DNA of 57,404 nt, taken from the NCBI GenBank assembly GCA_011525915.1, contig WYBM01000047.1, positions 1 to 57,404 of the forward strand, written 5' to 3'. The position numbers were made by a program, and so were the translations under genes. The stretch's first letter is position 1. Each line of letters opens with the position of its first letter. Source of the DNA: Ardenticatenaceae bacterium. GTDB taxonomy: Bacteria > Chloroflexota > Anaerolineae > Promineifilales > Promineifilaceae. This document shows positions 1 to 11,900 of the stretch, piece by piece. The notes under the pieces are model-generated. The model was not told the origin of the DNA, made no database searches, and saw only the letters and a program-made list of their open reading frames with translations.

Positions 1-25
1 GATAGACTTGGTGATTATCACCCAT
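1..25 (-). CDS. partial CDS, 5' end only (MGDNHQVY...)
   Basis: Only the first eight codons of a leftward gene lie in the window. The start is supported by a good ribosome binding site, AAAGGAG on the minus strand (33-39), seven bases before the ATG. Too little is present to name a product. Because an IS66 remnant follows on the other strand, a mobile-element gene is possible, but that is a guess. Confidence 0.35.
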
Positions 26-67
26 GGGTACACTCCTTTGGTTTGTGCTGAATCGAGAAGTGTACCC
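26..67. promoter_or_regulatory. inverted repeat GGGTACAC/GTGTACCC before a leftward gene
   Basis: GGGTACAC (26-33) and its exact complement GTGTACCC (60-67) are 26 bases apart, directly upstream of the partial leftward gene and overlapping its ribosome binding site. It could be an operator or part of a mobile-element end. Only the inverted repeat itself is seen; function is inferred. Confidence 0.3.
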
Positions 68-167
68 TTGTTTCTTCTTTTCTGTCACATTTCAAATCGT
101 TCCCTTAAAAGTGTACGGTAGTGAAGTAACTACTAAGCCTATAGACACAAGCTAAAATTAGCATGTA

Positions 168-443
168 ATGCTAATCAAAATCAAAGGTAAAACAAATCTT
201 GCTGAATATAATTCCTCGCTCATGAGCACACCGCCTGAACGAGAACGGCAGCAATTGGAAAAGCTGACCAAATCCAAACTCATCGCCCTGGTCTTGACGA
301 TGCAGGAGCAAATGGCCGCCTTACAAGCGCGGGTGCAAGCCTTGCACGACCAAATCGCCAAGGACAGTCACAATAGCAGCAAGCCACCGAGCATCAGGCC
401 GAAATCAAGCGGAACACGACATCACCGTTCAGTGCCGAAGTGA
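168..443 (+). pseudogene. IS66-family transposase, N-terminal remnant
   Basis: The 91-residue frame holds a short coiled-coil stretch (LQARVQALHDQIAKDS) followed by NSSKPPS. This is the typical N-terminal pattern of IS66-type transposases (a leucine-rich helix, then N-S-x-N-S-S-K-P-P-S). The frame leaves the family right after that motif and stops, so the zinc-finger and DDE regions are missing. The natural start may be the ATG at 222. The 3' part overlaps, on the other strand, the broken end of a VOC-like gene (394-528), so the two appear joined by insertion or deletion. Non-functional in this form. Confidence 0.6.
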
Positions 444-528
444 CAAACTCGATTAATTGGGCTGCTCCATCAGCGAATAGGTATGGTGTGACCGTATGAA
501 AACCATCACGGATAGGATTTACTGTCAT
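394..528 (-). pseudogene. VOC/glyoxalase (PhnB-like) protein, N-terminal fragment
   Basis: Reading leftward from the ATG at 528 gives 44 residues beginning MTVNPIRDGFHTVTPYLF and containing DGAAQLIEF and VVFRL. This matches the first strand-helix unit of PhnB-like VOC proteins (usual start M-x-V-x-P-I-P-x-G-Y-H-T-V-T-P-Y-L). Such proteins are normally about 130-160 residues, so roughly two thirds is missing. A ribosome binding site (AGGA, 7-8 bases upstream) fits a once-real gene. The frame ends where the IS66 remnant lies on the plus strand, which points to disruption by that element or a deletion around it. Too short to be picked up by ordinary gene finding. Confidence 0.55.
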
Positions 529-830
529 CTGATTTTCCTGCGTGCGCCGCTACACTGAATGATCTGCGGCTTGTGAGACGAATGCTGGCTCCGGTGGCGG
601 GCGAACAAAAACCAGCTCGCAGGAGCGTGAGAGGCGTTTGCCCATCAGCACGTCAAATCGTGAATCAGCCTTGGGCTCACCAGATGTTGCCGATTCCTCG
701 AGGAAACCGCAGGTTACGCTCTTGTGGTCCTTGCACCCCGTCATGGGATGAGATAGTTTTGAAGTGTTCGGGCCATTATCAACCTTCTACAGAAGGTTGT
801 CCCTTCTAGAAGGTTAAGGACTATCTCTTT
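529..830. other. gene-free scrap region with a copy of a dispersed 27-bp motif
   Basis: No convincing gene is seen. Open frames on both strands (573-809 plus, 550-744 minus) lack family features and good ribosome sites. At 685-711 there is a 27-bp motif beginning TGTTGCCGATTCC that recurs with one mismatch at 32982-33008. Its core TTCCTCGAGGAA is a perfect 12-bp palindrome here. The right end (781-815) holds the repeats listed separately. Confidence 0.5.
781..815. promoter_or_regulatory. AACCTTCT/AGAAGGTT palindrome with extra half-site
   Basis: AACCTTCTACAGAAGGTT (781-798) is an 8-bp inverted repeat around two bases, followed by a third half-site AGAAGGTT (808-815) ten bases on. The group ends just before the AAGGA ribosome site (816-820) of the hydrolase gene starting at 831. 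Position and symmetry suggest an operator or a leader hairpin; no regulator can be assigned. Confidence 0.4.
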
Positions 831-2819
831 ATGAAAGCCTTGCCTTTACCCCACCTGTTGATCGTTCTTCTATTTATCCTTGGCCTGGCCACCTGCCAAA
901 ACCAACCAGACATAGCCACACCTGAGGCCCCTACCGCAGCGGCCACGTCCGTCACCACCACCATCGTTCGCGAAGACACCGCCACCATCCTGGCACAGTT
1001 GGGCGGCACACTCTGCCCTGACAGCACATTTACCTGTGTCACGTTGACGGTACCTGTTGATCCCTTTGACCCAGCTAACCGCGAAGCCCTGGACGTGGTC
1101 TTCGGCGTTCTACCTGCGTCCGGAGAGCGCCAGGGGATGTTGGCGATTGCCACCGGCGGACCTGGCTACTCCGGTCTTTCCGCCGCCGATGATTACACGG
1201 CCGCTTTTGACCCCAGCATCACCGAGCATTTTGACCTTGTGTTTTTTGACCAGCGTGGCATTGGTGTTTCTGGCGGCTTGCAGTGTACGCATGCGGCCGT
1301 TGCTTTTTATCGGGCTGACTGGCAGACGACTACGCCAGAGCAGGAGGCCGCCTTTCTGGCGACGGCTCAGACTTTTGCCCAAGATTGTGTTACTGAGATG
1401 GGAATTCCCCCAGAGCAGCTGCCATTTTATAGCACCCGCCACGCGATAGAAGACCTAGAAGCATTCCGGCAGATGATGGGGGATGAACAGTTTTGGCTCT
1501 ATGGAGAGAGTTATGGCACCCAATATGCCCAAACCTATGCCGCCGTGTACCCTGATCACCTCGCCGGTTTAATTCTGGATGGCACGGTCGATCTTACGAT
1601 GACCGGTCCGGCATATTACCGGGAACAGGCCAGTGCCTTTTATCATACGCTTCTTGACACGCTTAATGCTTGCAATGCCGACGACCTTTGTGCCGCCGAT
1701 TTTGGCGGGGACGCACTGGCTTTCTATGACGATCTGGCCGCCGAGATGGTTTCTTCACCCACGGTCATCAACTTTCCCTTGCCTTCTGGCGGATTGGCTG
1801 AACGGCCGTTTACTTTTTCTGACCTGGAATATGTGGTAACCAGTGAACTTTATTCCGAAGGCAGCCGCCTGATACTGCTGCGGGCTCTGGCGGCCGCCTA
1901 TCGAGGCGATATGCTTCCCTTGACCCGGCTGTTGTATGTGGATCTCTCCCTTGACCCGGAAACGCTGACACCCCTACCTGACCCAACTTACTCTGATGCC
2001 GTTTATTACACAGTGGAATGCAATGATTACAGTTATTACAGCGGCACATCTGCAGCACGAGGTGAAGCCCTTATGGAGGCTGGGGATGCGTTAGAAGCAT
2101 CATTACCTTATCTGAGTTCTATCTTTTATGGCGATATTCCCTGTATTTACTGGCCAACAGAGGGTGAAACAGAACGACCCGGCCCGCTAACGGCCGAACA
2201 CATCCCTACCCTGGTACTTGGGGCCACGGCTGACCCGGCTACGCCGGTAACAAATGGGGAGAACGTCTACGGCCGTTTGCATGATGGCTACCTGATTACG
2301 ACCCAAGGTGGAGCGCACGTCATTTTTGGCCGGGGCGATGCCTGCCCAGATGAGATCGTTACCGCTTTTCTGGTGGAAGGCCAACGGCCGTCACAACGAG
2401 AAACCGTTTGTGAAGGGGTTATGTATGACCCATACGAACCACTTTCGCCAATGGACGCGGCCATGTTTGCTGATCCCCTTGAAGCGATGATCGCCGCCGA
2501 TACAGAGTTTTACTACCTGCCCGAATATTACTATTGGGATTATGTAACCCCTACCACCGTGGGGTGCCCCTATGGTGGCACAGTAACCTTTGAAGCCACA
2601 GACATTGGTGAGGCTTACAGCCTGGAGAAGTGCGCCTTCGCCCAGGGGTTCGCCATGACGGGCACAGGTGATTATGATTATGAAGCGGCTCTTTTTACCC
2701 TGGCAGTCACGATCAATGGTCACAAGGCAGGCACCCTGACTTATAGCCGTGATGACAACGATGGAACCTATACGGTGACCGGCGATTTTGACGGCCAACC
2801 TGTCGACTTATCATTATAA
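831..2819 (+). CDS. secreted S33-type alpha/beta hydrolase (TAP/proline-iminopeptidase-like)
   Basis: Probable exported peptidase or esterase of the alpha/beta-hydrolase fold, 662 residues. The N-terminus is a hydrophobic export signal with a cysteine at its end (LGLATC), possibly a lipoprotein signal. The oxyanion segment GGPGYSG lies near residue 108, FDQRGIG follows, the nucleophile elbow is GESYG with Ser227, the acid is probably Asp468 (GATADP) and the base His496 (GGAHVIF). This order and the Cys-rich middle match tripeptidyl-aminopeptidase-like members of family S33. The C-terminal ~120 residues look like a separate beta domain and are unassigned. AAGGA ten bases upstream supports the ATG. 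It stands alone and converges on the giant gene at a shared terminator. Substrate is not predictable. Confidence 0.82.
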   Translation: MKALPLPHLLIVLLFILGLATCQNQPDIATPEAPTAAATSVTTTIVREDTATILAQLGGTLCPDSTFTCVTLTVPVDPFDPANREALDVVFGVLPASGERQGMLAIATGGPGYSGLSAADDYTAAFDPSITEHFDLVFFDQRGIGVSGGLQCTHAAVAFYRADWQTTTPEQEAAFLATAQTFAQDCVTEMGIPPEQLPFYSTRHAIEDLEAFRQMMGDEQFWLYGESYGTQYAQTYAAVYPDHLAGLILDGTVDLTMTGPAYYREQASAFYHTLLDTLNACNADDLCAADFGGDALAFYDDLAAEMVSSPTVINFPLPSGGLAERPFTFSDLEYVVTSELYSEGSRLILLRALAAAYRGDMLPLTRLLYVDLSLDPETLTPLPDPTYSDAVYYTVECNDYSYYSGTSAARGEALMEAGDALEASLPYLSSIFYGDIPCIYWPTEGETERPGPLTAEHIPTLVLGATADPATPVTNGENVYGRLHDGYLITTQGGAHVIFGRGDACPDEIVTAFLVEGQRPSQRETVCEGVMYDPYEPLSPMDAAMFADPLEAMIAADTEFYYLPEYYYWDYVTPTTVGCPYGGTVTFEATDIGEAYSLEKCAFAQGFAMTGTGDYDYEAALFTLAVTINGHKAGTLTYSRDDNDGTYTVTGDFDGQPVDLSL

Positions 2820-2863
2820 ATAGCGTATCGGAGGCATTTTCCGAATCTTTTGACACCTCTTGG

Positions 2864-2896
2864 GAGAAAAGCCCCCTGGTACTGGGGGCTTTTCTC
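2864..2896. terminator. bidirectional hairpin terminator
   Basis: A perfect 13-bp stem (GAGAAAAGCCCCC with its complement) around a 7-base loop, A-rich on the left arm and T-rich on the right, so it gives a U-tract in both directions. It sits between the convergent hydrolase and giant-protein genes and can serve both. Confidence 0.85.
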
Positions 2897-2908
2897 TTGG
2901 GGGTGAAG

Positions 2909-5900
2909 CTACGGCCGTAAAACGATCGGCAGATACAACACCAGGTTATCGGGCGGTGGGGGCGGTGGGGGTTCCCCAATCACGATCAGGGTAGCCACAG
3001 CGCTGGCGCTGGCGCTGCCGTCAGCTGAAACGGCCGTGCCTGTGACCAGGTACGTCCCCCCACCGGGCACACCTACATCCACCCGCAGGGTAGCTTGTGC
3101 ATGCGCCGGCAGGTAAACGGCGGGCAGCTCTAGCACCGCCGATCCACCGGGCACCTCTACCGTGAAGTTGTAGGTGGTGTCCACGTTGCCGTCATTGGTG
3201 ACCACCAGCGTAAATGACGCCGTTAATGTGTCTGTCACTGTTTGTGAAACAGGCAGCCATAACAAGTCCACTGCCTGGTAAGCGTTCACCGCCACCGACG
3301 TTACATCTTGGGCCAACACGGCCGTGTTGGCCTGCGACTGAGCGCTGGCAACCACGTCATACACCTGCGGTAACAGGTGCTCCAGTCCCGTGGCCGTCAA
3401 CTGTACCGTCTGCGATTGGCCAGGGTTGAGCGTCACGGTGTTTTGAGAGAAGGTAGCAAACGGTGCCAACGGCCCGGCTGTACCCAAGTCATACGTGTCA
3501 GCGGAATCTCCCTGGTTGGTGACCTGTACCTGCCACACGGCCGTGTCTGTAGGTTCAATGGCTGCCGGGCCAGAAAGGAAGGTCACGGTCACGCCCAGGT
3601 TCAACACCTGAACAGACCCCGCTAGGGTCGCCTGCGACCGAGGGGAGTGGGCCGTAACGCTGACCGGCACAACACCTGGTACTGCACTCACCGGCGGCGT
3701 AAGCACCAGCTGCAGCGTCTGGCTGTTCAGCCCGCCAGGCGGCAATGTCACCTGAGTAACCGGCTGGCCGAAGCGCATAACCGCCATGCCCCAGCCTGTT
3801 GGCGCCATCACATTCAGATCGTAGGTATCTGGTAGATCACCCAGGTTGGTAAGGGTAAAGGCCATGATAGTTGGTGTACCCTGCCCGGCCACGGCCGTGC
3901 CATTGGGCGGATCACTCCAGGCCAGCCCCACGCCATACCCATGGGCCACATCCAGCACGGCATCGGCGCTGTCTGCGGCGCCAGAGGGGCTGGTCACCAA
4001 AAGGGTAAACGGCCGTGGCCCGGCGCCGGCTGCACTGGCGGTGAAGGCAAAGTCAGCCGTTTGCCCTGCCGGTACATAGAAGCTGCCGGGCAGCGCAACG
4101 TCCGCTAACCCAGAGGGGATGACGGTGTAAGTGTGGCCAACTGCCTCCAGATTGGTAATGGTCAGCGTGTACGTCACCGTTTCGCCAGACAGAGCCATTT
4201 GCGCCGCCGGGGTGATGGCAACGTTAAGGCCATCGGTGATCACCAGTTCGGCGGCCAAATCTTCTGTGGCACTCCCTGTGCCACCCTCGTTGGCTACGCG
4301 AACAAACAGCGGCAGCGTCTGAGGGCTGGCATTCACCGGAATGGTGAGTGTCAAGGGAACGGTTGCCTCGCTGTTGGCCGGCACGGTGACGGCCGTCGGC
4401 CCTGCCGTCCAGCCGGCCAACGGCCCACTGACGGTTGTGGTGTAAGTGCCCGGTGTGGCTGACAGGTTTGTCAGGGTAAGGGTATACACGGCTGTGCTCC
4501 CTACCGGTTTGGTTTGCGTGGCCGGGTCCAGGTGCGCCAGCCGGGCCGCCGTAACGTAAAGCGGCGGTAAGGCCAGCACATTAGCACCGCTGGATAGGGT
4601 GTAAGCCACCAGTGAACCCTCAGCCACGCGGCGCGTCTCACCTGGCTGCAAGCTGCTTACCTGGCTCTGGAAGGTGCGGGTGACAACGGGATTGGTCCAG
4701 TTCTGGCTGTAGTCCCAGCCATACAGCGGGTCAGCCTGGCTGGTGGGCGGCACATTAAACGTGCCTGGCAGCACCATGACACCGGTGACGGCCGCCGTGT
4801 GGGTCAGGGCCACCTGGTAAGTGGGCAGCGGATGCACCAGGTCAGTCTGGGCACGGTAGGTGTTATGCACGTCCCAGCTGCTAACCTCATTGAAGGGCAC
4901 CGTCAGGTCATCTTCAATGTTGGTGATGTGGTAGTTGAGCTGGTTCCACAATGGCCGTGCTGGGCCCCACACACCATCAAAGCCAAAAACCCGAATGCCT
5001 GTCTGTGCCGGGACCACAACCTCGGCAAAGCCGTCCAGGTCTACATCGGCAGCGACGGGCACGTCTGAACCGGTAGCCGAAACGGCCAGCGGTTCGTTAA
5101 AGAGAATGGCCCCCGTACGGCCGTCGTAAATGGTAAAGCCCTGTCCATTCCCGTTCCACAGCAGCTCATAAGCGCCATCACCGTCCAGATCAGCTGCCGA
5201 CGTGTTGAGCGGCGAGGAGTCCAGCGCCGCCGCTGACCATTTCAGTGTGCCATCGGCTTCAAAGGCGTACAGTGTGCCCCCGTTAAACAGCGAAGAGGTT
5301 ACCAACTCTACCGCGCCATCACCGTCAATGTCGGCAATGGTCACGCCGCCGGTGCGGCCGGGGTCTAAGGGGGCCGACCATTGCACAGAACCGTCTTCAC
5401 TGTTAAGGGCATAGAGCCAATTCTCAGTCGCCACAGCCGCTTCCGGCACACCATCGCCATCCAGGTCAGCCACCGCGGGGGCACCATAGGCGTGCGGTGG
5501 ATTGGCAAAGACGGCCGTCCACACTAACTGCGGATTGCCCAGGTTATAATCATACAGGTACAGGGTATCATCCCCGTCGTGAAACAGGATGTCCAACAGG
5601 CCATCGCCGGTCAGGTCAGCCAGCAGGGGCATGGTTAAGCCGTCGGGGTCATTAAATGTCCAGGCAATAGCGCCGTCTTGTTCAAACACCACCATCGTGT
5701 CATCCATGTTGATGACAATTTCTGGCTCGGCATCCAGGTCCAGGTTGCCAATGGCCGGGGTGCCAAAAAAGACGTGTGGCTGCACAGTATCGGTGAACCA
5801 ATACGTGCTGCCGTCGCTGTGGAAGGCATACATGCCCTCAATGGTAGCCATGACAATTTCGGCGCCGGGCTGGCCATCTAGCTCGGCAATGGCTGGGGCG

Positions 5901-8900
5901 CCCACATCTTCAAAACCGTTAAAGATGTCAAAGGGCACGCTCCAGATGATGGGCGTGCCATCGCCGGCGTCACGGCCGTCGCCGTTCATCAAAAACAGCT
6001 CACCCTGGTGATCCCAGTTGCTGGAAGCGACCACCAATTCAGGACGGCCGTCACCCGTCACATCCCCCACGGCGGCCGGCACATGGATGCCACCAAAGAT
6101 CGAGCCGCCGGCCGTGCGATCACTCTCCCACCATTCAGCCAATGGTTGGTAATTGATGGGCGGCTGGTTACTGGCAAAAGCATCGATGCGGCTGCCCACA
6201 TTATTGCTGATGCGGACGACATGGGGGCCATCACCTAAGCCGTCATAATGGTAGGCCAGGGGCTGCGTAGAAAACGGGTATACCACATCAACTGTTTCAA
6301 TAAACTGGCCGTCTACAAAAACATCCATAAGGGACGTGCCAAAGTTGATACTAAAACCGTAGAAGGTGAAGCTGTCGCCGGTAAAAGCGTACCAGGTGTT
6401 GGTTTCCGGGTTACCAGCCGAGTTCACCAGGTAGTCGCCGTTGATGGCGTTGGGGTGGCTGACGGTATTAAGATAGGTGCTGGCATGAACACGGCCGTTG
6501 CCCACTACCTGGCTGGCATTGATAGTATCATCCGGCATTGGCTGGCCGTCCCAGATGTCAATGTAATCCAGATGAACACGAGCCTGGGTACTGGGTGGGT
6601 CAGGCAGGCCTAATACGGTGATGGAGAGGGTATGGGTACCGGTGATGAGGTTGCCGACGGTGAAGCTTTTCACATCACTATTGGCGCTGTACAACCCCAC
6701 CGACCCCTGGCTAACGCCATCCACGAAGATTTCTGCCTGCCCGCCATATTGGTGCGTGAAAAAGCCAACAGAGGCCCAACGGCCGTCGAAGGTCAGGCTG
6801 ATCGTATCATTAGCACTGCTGGAAAGGCTGGTATAACCGCCGCTGGCTACTCCCTGGAATTGTTCGTCCCAGCTTTGCGGCCGTTGGGCGTAAGGGAAGC
6901 CGTTGTACAGCAGCGCCGGATCGTCTTCTTCGTAACGGACAACGCCAGTGTAAACGGGCATCTGGGTAAACGGCGGCACACCCGGCGTCATAAAAGCGTC
7001 TATCATCAGCTCGCCACGAAACCGCTCCAATTGCAACACGTGCAGGCCATTACCCAGCCCGGTAAAGGAATAGGTACGGCTGACAGTGGTGTTGCTATAC
7101 AGATTAATGGTCGCCAGCGGTTGACCATCCAGGCGTACCTTGGTCCATTGGCTGCCCTGGGCAGAAGCCATGGTGCGGAAGGTAATGGAATCACCGGTGA
7201 AGGGAAACCAAACATTGGCCGCGCCGGTAATGGCGTCTTGCAGATAGTAGCCGCCGCTGGCCTGGGCATCGTTTTGCCGGGTCCATCGGAAGCTGCGGTA
7301 GAGACGGCCGTCTAACTCTTCAAACGTACCATCCGGCAGCGGTGCCCCGTCCCACACGTCAATGTAATCCAGGTACACATTGTCGGCAGTGGCCAATGGG
7401 TTGGCCTGCCCTAATACTTCAATGGTGAGCGTATGGCTGGTGTTGGCCAGGTTGTCAAAGGTAACGGGCAAAACGGTGGGGTCCCGGCGGTAAGTATCCA
7501 CCACACCCTGACTGACGCCGTCTAAAAAGATCTCCGCATAACCACCACGCCGCTCAGCATAGAAGCCCACGGCCGCGCTAACCCCCGTGAAGGTAAAGAC
7601 GGCCGTGTCCCCCGGATTGCCAGAGCGATAGGTGTAATGATCACTGACCACATCATTAAAATCACTGACCCAGGTAGTGCTGGTTTGGGCAAAGGGATAG
7701 CCATTGTACAAGATGGCCGGGTCGTATTCCTCGGTACGGTGGAAGCTGCCAATGGATGGCGGTATGGCCGGCTCGGTGGCGGGGGTGGTGAACAAGTCTA
7801 TCGTTGCCTGCCCCCGGAAAGTACGCACGGTGAGCATGTGCGGCCCAGCGGCCAACCCATCAAAGGTAAGTGTTTTGGTGTGTATGCTGAAGTCAAGCAA
7901 ATCCAGATAGCCCTGGAAATCGTCATCCAGGTAAACAGCCATTTTCTCAGAGTTGCTGTAAGTCATCGCCTGCAAGGTGATGCTGTCACCGGTGAAGGGG
8001 AACCAGGCAGTATGACCGTTGCGGTAATAGCTGCCACCGCTGGCATTAGCGTCGTTTTGGTTGACCCAGCCGTCACTAAGCCAGACACGGCCGTTATCCT
8101 GTTCAAATGCCCCCATGGGCATGTCCGTACCATCCCAGGTATCAAAGTAATCCACAGCCACCCGGTCGTTTGTACTAAACGGGTTTTGGATGCCGGTGAC
8201 AGTAACGGTGATCACATGGCTGGTATCAGCCAGGCCAGACAGGGTAACACGCTTTACATCATTGCTGCGGCTGTATAGGTCTACCAACCCCTGGCTGGCG
8301 CCATCCACAAAGAGTTCAGCATACCCGCTTTGGGTGCTGGTAGCCAGGCCAACGGCGACCCAGGTACCATTAAAGCTAAAGCTGGCGTAATCACCGGTCG
8401 TTTGGGCGTAATGGTAATCACCATGGCTGGCATGGTCGGCTGTGGAATTGGTCACGGCCGTCCAGGCACCCATGTAGGTTACAGCCGCCTCACTGTCCTC
8501 CGTGCGGGTAATGGCCCAGGTGGTTGAAGGGGTGTTTTGGCTATCGGTTACTGCTAACCGGTCATCGATAACCAGTTGGGCGCCACCGGCAGCCTCTACC
8601 GGCAACTGCTCACTGATGACTGAATCCTGGTTACTGAGTACGGCTCTTTCCGGCCAGGGAACCAATGCCGGCGCTGCCGGTGGCGGCAAGATCGTCTCAG
8701 CCAGAAGCTGAGTGGTGATGACCGTGGTGACGGTGACGGTGCCCGGTGGTACAAGCAGCGGAGTCACACTGTGAGACATGCCCAACCCCTGCCCCACACC
8801 TAGATAGCCCAAACCAACGCCCTCAGACACCCCCAAATCTACCGTCAGGGTATACACACCGGCCGCCCAGCCAGAGGTATCCACCGTGGCCAGATCATAC

Positions 8901-11900
8901 ACACGCGGGTTACCAATAAGCAGGGTCAGTGGAAGGTCATGGCTCCACTGGGAGCTGCCGTCTGGGGCCAGGATGTCAACGTGAGCGGTAACATCCTGGC
9001 GGATACCGGCCACATTGGCCACGGTCACGCTGAGGTCGGTGCTGCTGGTGCCGGTTTCCACAAAAGGCGGGTCGGCGGCCACGGCCGTCACCTGTACAAA
9101 TTTGTCCACCACATTGAGCCGGGCCACGGCCGTATCTGTCATAACCATCTGCACATCCGGGCCGGTGGGCACAACACCGGCGGTGATGTCATAACTGCCC
9201 AGGCTGGCGGGCGTGGTGCTGATAGGCAAGACGGCTGTATCGCCCGGCGCGATGGTGGGGTTAAAGCTTTGATCACCCGACGGTGTGGTAACAGTGACGG
9301 CATAGGTGGTCGCCAGGTGGCCCTGGTTTTGCACAGTGAGGGTGAGCACGGCCGTGTCCCCCAATAACACTGCTTCCAGGTAAGGGGTAAAGTGGGCATC
9401 CGGCTGGTGCTCTTCTAATTCGCACAATTCCAGGCCCAACTGGTCGGCTGCCGCCGCCAGCGCCGCCAAATCGGCCAGGATATCGGCCGGGTCTGTATGC
9501 GCGGCCAGGTCAGCCGCCACGTTTTGCAAAGCGGGCCCGCCGGTGAGGTGTGGTGAAGTAATGTCCGCATAATGGATAACGCTGTCCAACGTGGTCAACG
9601 TCTGGTCTTTGGCGGCATCAGCACAGCTGCCGGCCTGGCAGCTCACTTCCAATTCATCCACCGCCAGCGCCAGGCTTTGCAGGGCAGCCAGCAGTGCCGT
9701 CTGGCCCAGGTCACAAGTGGCCGCGGCCGCTACCGCCCCAGCATTTTCCGTAAGGACAAACACCTGGCCCAGGGCATATTGGGTATAACTGCCAGGGGCC
9801 GGACTGCTCAGCGTGAAAGGGAAACGGCCGTGGGGCGCCTCATTGCCCACCGAGATTGTGGGGGTTTGAGTGTGCGTTTCACCCACGTTTAACGAGATGG
9901 GTGATTGTAGATTGGAGATTTGGGCCGCGGTAAGTGGGCTGGTAAACGCCACAGGAAAGCTGCCAGACTGGTTACTTACGTTCTGCATGGTCAGGCTAAA
10001 GTCGCCACTGCCATTGGGGCTGAGGTAAAGGGTGGTGGGGGCGATGGTGACAAAGTTAAACGGCTGGCCGGGCATGGCAAAGAGTTCACTATCGCTGGCG
10101 GTCAGCGCCGGGTTGTCCTGGGCCGTGGCCGTGACATTCACGGGGAAATTGAGGCCCGGTGCGGGCACAGCCGTGGGGTCTGGTTGAATGGCAAGGCCGA
10201 TACGCGCCGTGGTGCCTGGGGGCAGGGTCACGGCCGTGGCCGCCTGACGCGCGCCGTTCAAAATCACCCAGCCGGCGGTTGGACCGCTGACAGTAACGTC
10301 ATATGTGTGGGTGGTCGTGGCCGAGTTGGTCAGGATGACCGTATAAGCAGCATCTGGGATTTCGGCAGCGGCATCATTGGTCTGGTTGCTGACGGCCGTG
10401 AACGCTGCCTGACCCATGGGCACCGTCAGGTTTGGTTCGGCCACCAGCGCCAGGCTCATGGTTTCCACCGCATTGACGGTGACTGTATGTACGGCCGTAG
10501 CCGAAAGCTGCGAGTGCAGGGTGGCCTGCGATACCAGCAAAAGCAGGTAGTCGCCAGGGGCTGTATTAGCCGCAGGGCGGGCAGACACATGGCCGCCATC
10601 GTTAATGGTCACCGTCCACGCATCTGGGGCATAAACGGTGGTGGTAAAGAGATCGGTGAAGTTGGTGGTGATGTCTACCTGGAAGGTTACGGCCGTACCT
10701 GGGGGTGTTGTTGAGGTGGCCGGGTTGGCCGCCACGGTAAAAGCAGGGTCGCCGGGTGGTTGTGTGGCGGCAGCGGGTACAAAGGCGGTGTCAATGGGCA
10801 CCGCTGTGGCTGGATCGCGGTGAACAAACCACATATCCGGCAGAGGAATAGGCGCTGCCGCTGTATTGGCGAATAAAAACTGCCCAATACCACAATTATC
10901 GATCGGACATTGATGCGCTGGCAAAAATGACCATGACGTAAAACCTAGAGGGGTCTGACCCTGAGGCAAACGGGCGGCCACAGAGGGATCTAATACATCA
11001 GCGATGTTAAAAAAAAGGCTTTGCAGATTCTCGCCGATGGGGGCTAGTGCTTGTGCCAAACTGGCGATGTCGTCGCCATCAGGGCCGGCCGTCAGCCAGC
11101 CGCCAGAGACGCTGTCCAGAATAAGGTTTAGCAAAAATTCCAAAATGCTGGTGACGATCTGCTCAACCAACTGCTCTATCAATCTGTAACTGACGGCGGC
11201 GATATGCAGACCATCTTCACCCACGCTGATGGTCTCTCCACTAACCGGATCTATTTCCCACCAGGCCAGCACCGGGGCCCCATCTACCACCACTGGTGCA
11301 GCGGGCGCCAAAATGGTTTTGCCCGCCAGCAGCGCTGCGGTCATGTATGCCTTGGCTTGGGGCGAGTAGGGGTACACGTCTAACAAAAACATGTCGTTGG
11401 GGTGGATCAGCACCGGCTCTATGCCCGCGGCAGCCATGGCCTCAAAAACGCGGTAGGTGGTAACGGCGGGCACACCAAACGCCTGCTCCAGCGCCGCTCC
11501 TTCTAACTGAGACTCGATGAGGCCTTTAAACCATTGGGCCGTATGCGCCGCCCGCAGAGATTGGCCCGGGGCCACCACGGCCGTAGACCGCGTTGTGCGC
11601 AGGTCCACAGTAGTCTTCATGGTTTCGGAGACGGACAGGGTGGAGCCAACCGCAAACAAGCGCGGTTCACTGTAGTAAAGGCGGGTTTGCAGGCCAGTTT
11701 CAATGTCGTTTACGGCCGTGTCTGCCTGCCGGGCAAAGTTGAGGCCGGTCAGGGCCAGCCCTTCTGTCTTGGCTAGCATGTGCTGGCCGACGGCGCCTAC
11801 CAGCACATCTACCTGCTCCGGTGTGTACTCCTCCCCCAGCTCAGCGGCAACCTGTAATATGGCACCGGCCTGCTCAGCCACATTAAGAATCGTGGGCAGC

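Noticed and set aside
573..809. Possible 78-aa gene on the plus strand, and a 64-aa frame opposite it (550-744)
   Set aside because: No family resemblance, no suitable ribosome site, and the stretch includes a dispersed repeat motif; taken as non-coding scrap.
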